Source: Clostridiaceae bacterium (GTDB lineage: Bacteria > Bacillota > Clostridia > Saccharofermentanales > UBA5734). Taken from it: a stretch of DNA of 38,802 bases. Below are positions 9,052 to 17,202 of the stretch, one piece after another. Numbering within the stretch: the first letter of the stretch is position 1; each line of letters opens with the position of its first letter. The translations under genes were made by a program, and so were the position numbers. The notes below the pieces were generated by a model. It searched no databases and was not told the origin of the DNA. It saw only the letters and a program-made list of their open reading frames with translations. The stretch covers positions 1 through 38,802 of the forward strand of contig JAAYNF010000062.1 in assembly GCA_012520975.1 (NCBI GenBank). The letters run 5' to 3'.

Positions 9052-10488
9052 TTATTTACCGACACAGAAGCGGGAAAAAATCGTATTGATCAATTCCTCA
9101 CTCACTTGGTCGCCGGTAATCGCAGCCAAGGCAACGGCGCTGCTGTGCAGCAAGGAAGCCGCCAGATCCAGCGGGATGCCGGATCGGATGGTGCGAATGG
9201 TCTCAGCGATCCTCGCGGCGGCTTGGTCAAGACAGGCTTTATGGCGACTGTTCGTGATCAGAACCTCCTGACCGGACGGGCTGCCGATTCTTTCATATTG
9301 ATCAAGAATCAGTCGGCGAAGAACCGGCAGACCCTCTCCGCTGACAGCAGAGAAGGCAACCACATCTCCTTGGCTTAAGTTTTGGTCTAGATAACGGCGG
9401 ATGATCCGGCTTTCGGCAAGATCGTCCTTGCCGGCAATCGCGATGACGGGAATGCCGGAAGCAAGCACTTGGCGAATTTCTCTCAACTCATCGTTCAGTT
9501 CCGGCAACGGTGGTGACGCCAGCCAAAAAACAAGGTCCGCCTCAAGCAAAGCTGAGCGTGCCCGGTCAACACCGATTTTTTCCACTAGGTTGTCGGTCGT
9601 CCGCAGGCCCGCCGTATCAATCAGCCGAACAGGGATACCGTTGATATCAACCAGCTCTTCAATCGTATCCCTCGTTGTTCCGGGAACCGATGTGACGATG
9701 GCACGATCGTAGCCGGCCAGCGCATTGAGCAGCGAGGACTTGCCGGCATTGGGCCGACCGGCGATGACCACCGTCATGCCCTCTCTTAAGATCCTGCCCT
9801 GACCGAAGCTTGCTTGGAGAGCAGCCATCGAATCGGCAAGAGATTCTAAACCCGAGATCAGGGTGCTCAGGGACTCGTCGGTTTCTTCATGCTCCGGATA
9901 CTCAAGAATGAGCTCAACTTGAGCCAGAAGTCGATAAACATCATCGGATAATTGGCGGATCCGCTTGGACAACGCCCCGTGGAGCTGAGCAGCTGCGACC
10001 TTGGTGCTTTTGCGAGCCTCAGCCTGAATCAGATCCATGACCGCTTCGGCCTGGGTCAGATCCATTTTGCCATTCATAAAGGCTCGTTTGCTGAATTCAC
10101 CGGGTTCGGCGGGTCGCACCCCCAATTTAAACAAACAATCCAAAATGGTTTGTTTAACCGAAACGCCGCCGTGACAACTGATTTCAACAACGTCTTCGCC
10201 GGTAAAAGAATGAGGAGCCACAAATCGCGTGATCACAACCCGATCGATCAGCCCGGCATCATCCGGGTCGATCAGATCACCAACGGCGCAGGTGTAGCCG
10301 GCCATTGCGGCGACAGAGCCGAAACGCGGGCTGTTCGGGCGAAAGAGGAGATCCACGGCTTGGGCGCTGCCGGGGCCGGACAAACGAATAACCGCCAAAC
10401 CGCTTTGGCCGGGCGGCGTCGCCGGTGCCGCGCAAACACCGTAAAAAGAATTTCGGCCAAGATCAAGATGCTGATTTTGTCCGTTCAT
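9052..10488 (-). CDS. mnmE: tRNA modification GTPase MnmE
   Basis: MnmE (TrmE) is the GTPase partner of MnmG in U34 tRNA modification and binds the formyl-tetrahydrofolate one-carbon donor. The 478-residue product has the N-terminal tetrahydrofolate-binding domain ([14 protein letters not shown]), a helical domain, and an inserted G domain with G1 [10 protein letters not shown]2 PGTTRDT and G3 DTAG. It ends with FCVGK, equivalent to the invariant FCIGK. The usual G4 motif NKxD appears as AGKDD, so the base-specifying asparagine is glycine. The ribosome binding site is weak; it lies 9 bases after the jag stop, so translation probably follows from jag. Confidence 0.96.
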   Translation of the reverse strand: MNGQNQHLDLGRNSFYGVCAAPATPPGQSGLAVIRLSGPGSAQAVDLLFRPNSPRFGSVAAMAGYTCAVGDLIDPDDAGLIDRVVITRFVAPHSFTGEDVVEISCHGGVSVKQTILDCLFKLGVRPAEPGEFSKRAFMNGKMDLTQAEAVMDLIQAEARKSTKVAAAQLHGALSKRIRQLSDDVYRLLAQVELILEYPEHEETDESLSTLISGLESLADSMAALQASFGQGRILREGMTVVIAGRPNAGKSSLLNALAGYDRAIVTSVPGTTRDTIEELVDINGIPVRLIDTAGLRTTDNLVEKIGVDRARSALLEADLVFWLASPPLPELNDELREIRQVLASGIPVIAIAGKDDLAESRIIRRYLDQNLSQGDVVAFSAVSGEGLPVLRRLILDQYERIGSPSGQEVLITNSRHKACLDQAAARIAETIRTIRSGIPLDLAASLLHSSAVALAAITGDQVSEELINTIFSRFCVGK

Positions 10489-10497
10489 GACAAAGGA

Positions 10498-11199
10498 CTA
10501 TTCCACCGATTCGGGCGCAATGACAACATACCGTTGGGCGTTCTCACCCTCGCTGTACGTGGTGACTCCGGGGAAGTCTTGGAGCGTTGCATGGATAATC
10601 CGGCGTTCCGCAGGATTCATCGGCTCAAGATTGAAGGGCTCCCCGCTCCGAGCCACCTTTTTCGCGGTCCGCTGGGCTATGCCGATCAAGGTATCCTGAC
10701 GGCGGCGGCGGTAACCGGCGATATCCACAATGACACGGATGCGTGTTTCGCTGACTTTGTTGGCCACCAACGAGGCCAGATATTGAATGGCATCCAGTGT
10801 TTCACCGCGACGCCCGATGGCGGAACCACAATCCTGACCGGTTACATCAATGTGCAGCGTGTCATCCTCCCGATAAGAACTGATGCGGCCGTGAATGCCG
10901 ATTCCGGAAAGAATCGACGCGACATAGTCTATCGTTTCGGTTTCTTCCGGCATTTCCGGATCGCCGGCGTAATCTTCATCGTCACCATAATACTCGGTTG
11001 CTTCCGAATCTTGGTCCTGATCGGGTCCTTCAACCGTTATCCGAACCGTCGCCGGACGACGACCCAGCCCAAGCAGGCCGATTTCGCCTTCATCAAGAAC
11101 CTCAATCACCACATCGTCAGCCGACAATCCCAGTTCATCAAGGGCTTCGTTGATCGCGCGCTGAACAGTTTTTCCGGATTTTTCTATGGACAAAGCCAT
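10498..11199 (-). CDS. jag: RNA-binding protein Jag/KhpB
   Basis: Jag (KhpB, EloR) binds RNA and in Bacillota works with KhpA in cell elongation and division. The 233-residue product has a Jag-N domain (about 1-50, with EGEIGLLGLGRRPATVRI), an acidic linker rich in Asp, Glu and Gln (about 57-87), a KH domain with the loop IGRRGETLDAIQYL (about 127-140) and a C-terminal R3H domain (MNPAERRIIHATL and R-YVVI). The ATG has AAGGAGGTAACAC upstream. It sits between yidC and mnmE, its normal place. Confidence 0.95.
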   Translation of the reverse strand: MALSIEKSGKTVQRAINEALDELGLSADDVVIEVLDEGEIGLLGLGRRPATVRITVEGPDQDQDSEATEYYGDDEDYAGDPEMPEETETIDYVASILSGIGIHGRISSYREDDTLHIDVTGQDCGSAIGRRGETLDAIQYLASLVANKVSETRIRVIVDIAGYRRRRQDTLIGIAQRTAKKVARSGEPFNLEPMNPAERRIIHATLQDFPGVTTYSEGENAQRYVVIAPESVE

Positions 11200-11225
11200 G
11201 TGTTACCTCCTTGAACAGAGTCGGT

Positions 11226-12251
11226 TCAAGACTTGACGGTCACGGACTCTGTTGATTTTAATTGAACCGGCGGTGAGACCGGGTGCTCCAATTTGCGGGT
11301 AAAGAGAAAATAAATGAGCAGCGACTGCAGGATGGCCATAATATTACCGATGGTCCAGTACAAACCTAGAGCAGCCGGCATGGAAAATGTCGTCCAGAGC
11401 ATAAAAATCGGCATGATGATGTTCATGGTTTTCATCATGGATTCCGTTTTGTCCTCCGGCGCTTGGCCGGCGCGAGCCGGATTGATCTTCTCCCGCGCCT
11501 TGTCTTCGGCTCTTTTCTTGCGGTTGGGAATTGTCATCCGCGTGATCTTCATCTGGGCGATGGTTGTGCCCAAAACAATAACCGGAATAATCAGCAAGGG
11601 AACGTAGGTTCGCCAAGTATCAGCGCCAAAGAGCAGCGCCGGCCGCCAAGTCGGAATCAAGCCCAGATTCATACCCATAAAATCCAGATCCAGCAACTGA
11701 TTGACCCGCATCAAACCCTGATTGACGGTCTCGGAAAAAGCCGATGCATGCTCGCTCAGCGCGTTGATCAGCGGTATGTTTTGAGTCGCCGCTACTTTGG
11801 CTTCGTTTTCGGTTATGAGGGAGGCCCCGTAGAGCAGTTGACCGATTTTGTCCAGGTTCTCGGCCGAAACCCGCATGATGTATTGAAGCGGCGCGCGAAT
11901 AATCTGAAAAATCGGCAAAATGATAATGAGCTGAATAATGGACGGTAAGCATCCGGAAAGCGGCGAGGCGCCATGTTTCTTGTACAGCTCCATTTGAAGC
12001 TGGCTTTGCGTGGCCTTGTCGTTGGGATGATTGCGCTGAATCTCAGCGATTTCACCCTGAAGGGCCTGCTGCTTGATGCTGCTTTTTTGTTGGTTAATGC
12101 CCAAAGGAATCATCAGGGCACGTAAAATGATGGTGAAAACAATAATGACCAATCCATAATTACCCAAGCCATCATAAAGCAGTTTCATAAACCAACCGAA
12201 AGCAACGTAAAAAGGGTCGAAAATTCCTAGTAAAACGACTGTAAGTCCCAT
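11226..12251 (-). CDS. yidC: Membrane protein insertase YidC/OxaA/SpoIIIJ family
   Basis: YidC inserts membrane proteins, alone or with SecYEG. The 341-residue product has hydrophobic segments near residues 2-25, 30-50, 105-122, 214-232 and 262-305, and the conserved hydrophilic-groove arginine in the second segment (IILRALMIPLGINQQKS). The cytoplasmic hairpin EIAEIQRNHPNDKATQ is present. Unlike B. subtilis SpoIIIJ it has no lipobox, which is common in Clostridia. The C-terminal tail is short and neutral rather than the long basic tail of some homologues. The ribosome binding site AAGGAGC lies upstream. It is flanked by yidD and jag as usual. Confidence 0.95.
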   Translation of the reverse strand: MGLTVVLLGIFDPFYVAFGWFMKLLYDGLGNYGLVIIVFTIILRALMIPLGINQQKSSIKQQALQGEIAEIQRNHPNDKATQSQLQMELYKKHGASPLSGCLPSIIQLIIILPIFQIIRAPLQYIMRVSAENLDKIGQLLYGASLITENEAKVAATQNIPLINALSEHASAFSETVNQGLMRVNQLLDLDFMGMNLGLIPTWRPALLFGADTWRTYVPLLIIPVIVLGTTIAQMKITRMTIPNRKKRAEDKAREKINPARAGQAPEDKTESMMKTMNIIMPIFMLWTTFSMPAALGLYWTIGNIMAILQSLLIYFLFTRKLEHPVSPPVQLKSTESVTVKS

Positions 12252-12286
12252 TATTCATGCTCCTTCATGTATATAGATTGCTCAAA

Positions 12287-12499
12287 TCAACCAACCGGGT
12301 CATAGCCACCCTTGCTGAACGGATTGCAACGCAGGATCCGCCAAGCGGATTTCAGACCGCCGCGCAGCGGGCCGTAACGCTCTATTGCCTCTATTGCATA
12401 CTGGGAGCAACTTGGCAAATATTTGCAACGACTGCCCAGTTGAGGAGATATATGGCGCTGATACCAGCCAATAACGCGAATCATCAGTCTGCCAATCAT
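12287..12499 (-). CDS. yidD: Membrane protein insertion efficiency factor YidD
   Basis: YidD is a small membrane-associated protein that assists YidC-dependent insertion. The 70-residue product contains the complete family signature: WYQRHISP, then [19 protein letters not shown], then [22 protein letters not shown]. The start overlaps the end of rnpA by 4 bases, the normal rnpA-yidD coupling. Confidence 0.96.
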   Translation of the reverse strand: MIGRLMIRVIGWYQRHISPQLGSRCKYLPSCSQYAIEAIERYGPLRGGLKSAWRILRCNPFSKGGYDPVG

Positions 12500-12894
12500 C
12501 TTTCGGCCATCCTGTCTTCCTCAGGCGATATCGCGCCCACCGACTCAGGAGAGGAATCCGACCGGTCGATGCCTGCTTTGCGCAGGAGTCGCCGGACCTC
12601 CTGGAGGATAAGGAAATAATCGGGCCGTTCCTGACTTTCGCGACCCACCAAGATGATATCATAGCCCGGCTGCAAATGCATTTCCAACCGCCGAAAACTT
12701 TCACGAAGCAAGCGTTTCATGCGATTACGGCGGACACTGCCTTTGATTTTCCGACTGGCGGTTACGCCGAGCCGATTGATTTTCCCGGGGCGGCGAAAAT
12801 AATGCAACACCACATACCGGCCGACAAGAAAGCGGCCCTTGTTGTATACCCGGGAAAATTCATAATTTAAACGCAAGCGGTTTGTCTTTTTCAC
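12496..12894 (-). CDS. rnpA: Ribonuclease P protein component
   Basis: RnpA is the protein subunit of RNase P and helps the catalytic RNA remove 5' leaders from precursor tRNAs. The 132-residue product has the N-terminal [20 protein letters not shown] region and the signature [20 protein letters not shown] (the RNR motif). An acidic tail of about 20 residues follows the conserved domain, overlapping yidD coding DNA. It lies 90 bases after rpmH, with structured intergenic DNA between. Confidence 0.96.
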   Translation of the reverse strand: MKKTNRLRLNYEFSRVYNKGRFLVGRYVVLHYFRRPGKINRLGVTASRKIKGSVRRNRMKRLLRESFRRLEMHLQPGYDIILVGRESQERPDYFLILQEVRRLLRKAGIDRSDSSPESVGAISPEEDRMAER

Positions 12895-12921
12895 AATACA
12901 TCTGTTTTCTGCATTATCGGC

Positions 12922-12986
12922 CCCGGTTGCGCCGTCCGCGGCGACCGGGAGAAAAAAGAAGAAAGACCACAGGGTGTGCGGTCTTT
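12922..12986 (-). terminator. Attenuator-like hairpins between rpmH and rnpA
   Basis: Starting at the rpmH stop codon, the minus strand can form AAAGAC...GTCTTT with an inner CACA/TGTG stem (plus 12962-12986), followed by CTTCTTTTTTCTCC, a T-rich tail. A second stem, CCCGGT...ACCGGG with inner GCCG/CGGC, lies at 12922-12949. The first looks like a leaky terminator that would let ribosomal protein L34 be made in excess over RNase P protein; the second could structure the rnpA leader. Confidence 0.55.
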
Positions 12987-13119
12987 AAGCGCTAAGCTGC
13001 TTTCTTCCCTTCAACCGGCGTCTCTTTATAATCTTGCGTCCGGATGCCGTAGCCATCCTCTTGCGAAAACCGTGTTCTCGAGCCCGTTGTTTCTTTTTGG
13101 GCTGAAATGTCATCTTCAT
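12985..13119 (-). CDS. rpmH: 50S ribosomal protein L34
   Basis: L34 is a small basic protein of the large ribosomal subunit. The 44-residue product [20 protein letters not shown]... matches the family along its full length, including HGFRKRM and [18 protein letters not shown]. The start at 13119 has GGGAGGTG 10 bases upstream; a longer in-frame reading extending to 13179 would cross the promoter and is rejected. It is the first gene of the operon that continues to rsmG. In most Bacillota dnaA lies divergently next to rpmH; here tldE is there instead. Confidence 0.97.
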   Translation of the reverse strand: MKMTFQPKKKQRAREHGFRKRMATASGRKIIKRRRLKGRKQLSA

Positions 13120-13162
13120 TCTATATACACCTCCCAAGGCAGCAAAAACCAACAGCGTTAAG

Positions 13163-13192
13163 ATTATACAGGCCGCCATCGCGTTCTGTCAA
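13163..13192 (-). promoter_or_regulatory. Strong rpmH operon promoter
   Basis: The minus strand shows consensus TTGACA (13187-13192) and TATAAT (13163-13168) separated by 18 bases, with a predicted start near 13156. This probably drives rpmH, rnpA, yidD, yidC, jag, mnmE, mnmG and rsmG. Confidence 0.8.
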
Positions 13193-13241
13193 ACGCGCAT
13201 CGTTTTGGAAAACAACTCTGGAAAACAACTCCTTCTTCCGA

Positions 13242-14456
13242 TCAACCGTCGACGGTCATCCGGACCACAAGCGCCCGGTTCCCGGACAAAGGTTTATCAC
13301 TGCTGACACCGACAAAATCAGACCCGAACAAGGAAAACAGGTTGCCACGGACATTGCATTCTGGCAGACGTCCCAATGTTTTTTCCCCATTGGTCAGCAA
13401 TGCCATCTGGACCGGCGACGCGTAGTCGCCCGGACCGGTATAATCGCCGCCGCTGGCGATGACAATAAGCATGGCCTCCTCTCCGGCCAGCAATTCCCGC
13501 AAGGTTCGATTGCTTGGCGCTATGGTCAGCGGCGCGCCGCCCAGTGACGGCACATCATCGTAAGCGCCGGTAGCGGCGCCGGTGCTGGGAGTTTCCAGCA
13601 GGGCGGCGTTTCTTTTATCGGTAAAAGCTCGTAGAATCACACCGTTTTCAATCAAGGAACAAATATCCTGTTTCGTCCGGATGCCTTCTGTATCGAAAAA
13701 AGGCACGTGCATCTGTTCCTTCGAGCGATCCTGCCACAGACTGAATGTTGGAGAAAAGACCTCTGTCCCTATTTTCCCACAAAAGAGCGATGCCGCACGT
13801 GCGATGGCCTCACCGTTCAGGGATTCCTGCATTTTTCCAAGCAGGAGGTCGGGTTCCGTAACCACCAGCATTGTTTTCCGCGCAGGCAGCGGTTTGGCGA
13901 CGGTAAACGCACCCAGCATTGCCTCGGCATCACGCAACAAGGCCGCCCGGTCAAAGACACGATCCTGGCGCATAACACCCGTGTCAAAGACATTGAGGGA
14001 ATCTTTGTGCTTAGCCAGAAGGCCGATGTTGAATGTGCGGTCCAGATTCAAAAAATCCAATCCCTTGTCATTGCACAGACGAACTTCGGTTTCGGTCATG
14101 GAAATCTTGTTGCTGAAAATAAAATCGGGATAACCGGATCGAAGCTCATCAAGGACGGCTTCGGCCAGGCGGATAAACTCAGGATCGGTCAGCGAAACCT
14201 CCCGGAGATCCCGTGTTCTGGTCTGATCTTTTTCCGGATCAAAGGGATAGGGTACCTTGAGGGCCAAATTGGCTTCGGCCTCGGCCCAGGTTTCATCGGT
14301 CGGTTCTCCGAGCCGGCCGCTGATACCGATCAATCCATCGGTATAAACGCGACAGCCGCTTTTGGTGATTTCTTTGTGCCGGACGGCATCAATGCGATTC
14401 ATGCTGACGTTTAACGCGGTTTCCCGTATCTTGGTCTGGTACAGTTCCTTGATCAT
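13242..14456 (-). CDS. tldE: TldE/PmbA-family metalloprotease partner
   Basis: TldE (PmbA) forms a heterodimeric zinc protease with TldD that degrades or trims unfolded peptides and matures some modified peptides in other bacteria. The 404-residue product lacks the HExxxH zinc motif, as TldE proteins do, and has the C-terminal pattern GVSSDKPLSGNR-like block and the GNLFSLFGSDFVGVS segment. Homology is recognisable but the sequence is more divergent than TldD. It follows tldD by 19 bases. The ATG has GGGAG about 12 bases upstream. The substrate is unknown; no peptide precursor gene is visible nearby. Confidence 0.8.
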   Translation of the reverse strand: MIKELYQTKIRETALNVSMNRIDAVRHKEITKSGCRVYTDGLIGISGRLGEPTDETWAEAEANLALKVPYPFDPEKDQTRTRDLREVSLTDPEFIRLAEAVLDELRSGYPDFIFSNKISMTETEVRLCNDKGLDFLNLDRTFNIGLLAKHKDSLNVFDTGVMRQDRVFDRAALLRDAEAMLGAFTVAKPLPARKTMLVVTEPDLLLGKMQESLNGEAIARAASLFCGKIGTEVFSPTFSLWQDRSKEQMHVPFFDTEGIRTKQDICSLIENGVILRAFTDKRNAALLETPSTGAATGAYDDVPSLGGAPLTIAPSNRTLRELLAGEEAMLIVIASGGDYTGPGDYASPVQMALLTNGEKTLGRLPECNVRGNLFSLFGSDFVGVSSDKPLSGNRALVVRMTVDG

Positions 14457-14475
14457 CGTCGTTCATCGCTCCCTC

Positions 14476-15813
14476 TTATTGAACCCGCATGCCGTGAGCC
14501 CGGATATACGGTCCGCCAAAGCCGACCGGCAACGGGTACTGTTCCATTTTGCCGCAACCGCCCATGGCAAAGGAAAATAACTGAACTTCGTCGCTGGCGC
14601 CATCGATTTCTTCAAGCGTTTTCATGACATTGCCGGTGATGACCGAAACCAGAACCGGTTCGGCCAATTGACCGTTGCGAATCATGTAGGCTCGCTTCGG
14701 CGCGATGGTAAAGGTGGACATGCCGGATCCGTGGTAGAGATCATCGATGTAAATGCCTTCCTCTATCGGTGCCAGCAGGCTGGCAAAGGTGTCTTGCCCG
14801 GCACCGATATAGGTCGTGGTCATGCGCACAATCGGTTCAAACTCAAAACTGGTCGCCCGGGCATTTCCGGTCGGCTGTTCCCCTAGGATAGCTGCGGTGT
14901 AGCTGCTGTGCAATCTTCCGGTCAGAATACCGTCCTTAATAATATTGTTGACCCGGGCTTTGCATCCCTCATCGTCAAAAGGAACATAACCGGCACCGGG
15001 CAGCGTGCCGGTATCAATGATGTTCAAGACGGGCGCGCCGACCCGTTTGCCGATCGCCCACTCTTTTATCATTGTTTCGTCGCCAACCATGAAATCTGCC
15101 TCACTTTTGTGCCCGAAGCTTTCATGGGCAAAAACGCCAGTGACAACCGGTGATAACACGCAGGTGTACACGCCGGGAACAACCGGCTCGGCCCGGCGGC
15201 AGTAATCAAGATCCCGGGCCAGCGCCGCTTCAATCCGCTCTTTGCCCTCGGCCAGCAAGGCAAAATCGGTCTCATAAACATCTTCACCACCGTTAAAGGG
15301 TGAACGGCTTCCCTGCAGGGTGTAACGAACCGACAGGCTGCAGCTCTGGCTATCAAAGGAAACATCGGCGCCTTTGCTGGACAGAATATGCTTGGTTGTA
15401 TATTTATCCAGATAATAGATCCGGGATTTTTGTACGGCTTCCGCCTGTCGCACAATCGGCACATAGCTCTTCGCGAGGTCGATCTTGTTTTGATTGGAAA
15501 CATCCGAAACCCGTTTGTCGGCAAAGGAAAAGTGGCGGCCGGTATGGACCTCCAGCCAGCCTACCACCGGATTTTGTCGGATATCGGGCGATTCCGTCGC
15601 CATGGCGGCCAATTGATCAATGGCATCTTGGATGCGGTCGATTTCGGTCGTGGCGTGGTAATACCAGCGATTGCCGTCATAAATCCGGATCATGGCTCCG
15701 GTATCTGTTTTGGTTTTATTTTGTTTTAGTTCGAGATTTTCCAGTAGAATTTGGGTCGAATAAACCGATTCGATCCGAACATCCGTAAAAAGGTGGTCAG
15801 GAAAACGGTACAT
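14476..15813 (-). CDS. tldD: TldD-family zinc metalloprotease
   Basis: TldD is the catalytic subunit of the TldD/TldE protease. The 445-residue product carries the zinc motif in GVFAHESFGHKSEADF (HExxxH, about residue 237 region) and C-terminal blocks typical of TldD: DDLYHGSGMSTFTIAPKRAY and FAMGGCGKMEQYPLPVGFGG. The start at 15813 was chosen because GGGAGG lies 9 bases upstream; an alternative at 15843 has none. It overlaps the end of ispE by 17 bases and is followed by tldE, so ispE, tldD and tldE are probably one transcript. Confidence 0.88.
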   Translation of the reverse strand: MYRFPDHLFTDVRIESVYSTQILLENLELKQNKTKTDTGAMIRIYDGNRWYYHATTEIDRIQDAIDQLAAMATESPDIRQNPVVGWLEVHTGRHFSFADKRVSDVSNQNKIDLAKSYVPIVRQAEAVQKSRIYYLDKYTTKHILSSKGADVSFDSQSCSLSVRYTLQGSRSPFNGGEDVYETDFALLAEGKERIEAALARDLDYCRRAEPVVPGVYTCVLSPVVTGVFAHESFGHKSEADFMVGDETMIKEWAIGKRVGAPVLNIIDTGTLPGAGYVPFDDEGCKARVNNIIKDGILTGRLHSSYTAAILGEQPTGNARATSFEFEPIVRMTTTYIGAGQDTFASLLAPIEEGIYIDDLYHGSGMSTFTIAPKRAYMIRNGQLAEPVLVSVITGNVMKTLEEIDGASDEVQLFSFAMGGCGKMEQYPLPVGFGGPYIRAHGMRVQ

Positions 15814-16708
15814 ATGGCGTGTCCTCCCGTGGTCCGTCGGCAATTGTTTTGCTGCGCAGGATAATTGTATCTTCCGGCAGTTTCTTCGTCAAATAAACTT
15901 GGGCGGCGGCGCTGGCATGCTCGTCGCGAAATACGCCGAAAATCGTCGGTCCGCTGCCGCTCATCACGGCCAAGGCGGCATCGGCTTCGGTCAGCAGGTT
16001 TTTAATCCGCCTCAATTCCGGATACGCTTTGAGCGAAACCGATTCCAGCACATTGCCGGAGGCCTCGGCAAGCGCGCCTAAATCACGTCGTTGCACCGCC
16101 TCCAACACGGCCCGGTGATCGGGACGCGAGCCCGCATCAGACAGGCGAAACCGCTTGAAGACCCAGGATGTATGAATGTCGAAATTCGGTTTGCAAAGCA
16201 GGATCGGAAGCTGCTCCCATGCAGGCAGCGGAGTCAGAATTTCTCCGACCCCCTCCCCCAAAGCCGTTCCTCCCAGCAGACAAAAGGACACATCGGCGCC
16301 GATCCGAGCGGCAAGCTCAAACAGCAGCTCTCGAGAAACGTGTTGCGGATAAAGTTGATCCAACGCCGCAAGAACAGCGGCGGCATCGCTGCTGCCGCCG
16401 GCCAGACCCGCGGCAACCGGAATGTTTTTTTCCAAGGTGATGTGTACACCGTCTTGGATTTTGGCCGCATCCATAAACAACCGTGCGGCTCGCCAGGCCG
16501 TGTTTCTCTCGTCCGAAGGAATCCCGGCGGCGCCACAGGTTATTTTAATGCCCTCCTGATCGGGGCCGACCTCAACCATAACCCGATCAGCCAACGCAAT
16601 GCTTTGCATCACCGTCCAGAGCAAATGATACCCGTCTTCCCGACGCCCAACAACATCCAACGCCAGATTGATTTTGGCCGGGGCTATCAAGGTTTGGCTC
16701 TTCATCAT
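15797..16708 (-). CDS. ispE: 4-diphosphocytidyl-2-C-methyl-D-erythritol kinase
   Basis: IspE is the GHMP-family kinase that phosphorylates CDP-methylerythritol in the MEP pathway of isoprenoid synthesis. The 303-residue product has the N-terminal APAKINLALDVVGRREDGYH motif, the ATP-binding loop PVAAGLAGGSSDAAAVL and the C-terminal MSGSGPTIFGVF motif. The ATG at 16708 (or the next codon) follows GGAG by 6 to 9 bases; a TTG at 16723 is in frame but lies in the terminator tail. An intrinsic terminator of veg ends directly upstream, which leaves no room for a conventional promoter between them. Confidence 0.95.
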   Translation of the reverse strand: MMKSQTLIAPAKINLALDVVGRREDGYHLLWTVMQSIALADRVMVEVGPDQEGIKITCGAAGIPSDERNTAWRAARLFMDAAKIQDGVHITLEKNIPVAAGLAGGSSDAAAVLAALDQLYPQHVSRELLFELAARIGADVSFCLLGGTALGEGVGEILTPLPAWEQLPILLCKPNFDIHTSWVFKRFRLSDAGSRPDHRAVLEAVQRRDLGALAEASGNVLESVSLKAYPELRRIKNLLTEADAALAVMSGSGPTIFGVFRDEHASAAAQVYLTKKLPEDTIILRSKTIADGPREDTPYVPFS

Positions 16709-16721
16709 CCGGATCTCCAGC

Positions 16722-16748
16722 AAAAAAGGCCCGCGGTTACCGCGGGCC
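16722..16748 (-). terminator. Intrinsic terminator after veg
   Basis: A 9-bp perfect GC-rich stem, GGCCCGCGG and CCGCGGGCC, with a 3-base loop (16728-16748) is followed on the minus strand by six T residues (16727 down to 16722). It lies 14 bases past the veg stop and about 15 bases before the ispE start codon. Confidence 0.9.
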
Positions 16749-16762
16749 AGTCGTTAGACACA

Positions 16763-17023
16763 TTAGTTTTTTAATTCATCAAGAGGTTCAACGACGATCT
16801 CTACGTTTCTGGTCAACACATCGACATAACTATAGGTAACCATTCCTTGGTACGAATTGAGTTTTGAACACCGCACGGTAAAAACATTGGGATAACAGTT
16901 TTCGAGGACGCCCTCCTGAATGATTGTCCGCTTCCGGCCACCATTCGAACGAAGTCGGACACGCTTGCCGACATGGGCCTGTATACCTTTCCTGCAGATG
17001 TCGAGATCCGCTTTGACTATCAT
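16763..17023 (-). CDS. veg: Veg family protein
   Basis: Veg is a small conserved protein of Bacillota; in B. subtilis it stimulates biofilm formation and has an Sm-like barrel fold. The 86-residue product equals the length of the B. subtilis protein and shares GKRVRLRSNGGRKRTI, the G-LE-CYPNVF segment and YSYVDVLTRNVEI. The ATG at 17023 is preceded by GGAGG at 10 bases; a GTG at 17047 in frame lies upstream of that site and is rejected. It has its own strong promoter and terminator, as in B. subtilis, where the veg promoter is known as very strong. Confidence 0.93.
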   Translation of the reverse strand: MIVKADLDICRKGIQAHVGKRVRLRSNGGRKRTIIQEGVLENCYPNVFTVRCSKLNSYQGMVTYSYVDVLTRNVEIVVEPLDELKN

Positions 17024-17094
17024 CTGGACAACACCTCCGACGCTCACTTCTCACGGTTCACGGTTCAAAATCCATAATCCGAAGACTTGGGCGT

Positions 17095-17123
17095 ATTTTA
17101 TCACTTTCGTGGACTAAAGTCAA
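17095..17123 (-). promoter_or_regulatory. Strong veg promoter
   Basis: The minus strand has TTGACT (17118-17123), a 17-base spacer and TAAAAT (17095-17100) with TG one base upstream of the -10. The predicted start is near 17088, giving a leader of about 65 bases. Confidence 0.75.
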
Positions 17124-17202
17124 ATTTAACACAATCGGTTGTGGTGCCCAAAAACAGATGCCCTAAATGTTGGGGATATAAGCCATGCGGCGCGATGGTC
17201 GG

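Noticed and set aside
9952-11214. Open frame of 420 codons on the plus strand across mnmE and jag
   Set aside because: It runs antisense through two certain genes and their junction; the protein sequence is not family-like.
13207-13231. Two tandem copies of GGAAAACAACTC between tldE and the rpmH promoter
   Set aside because: Only two 12-base copies; could be a local duplication, with no sign of a regulatory or mobile element role.
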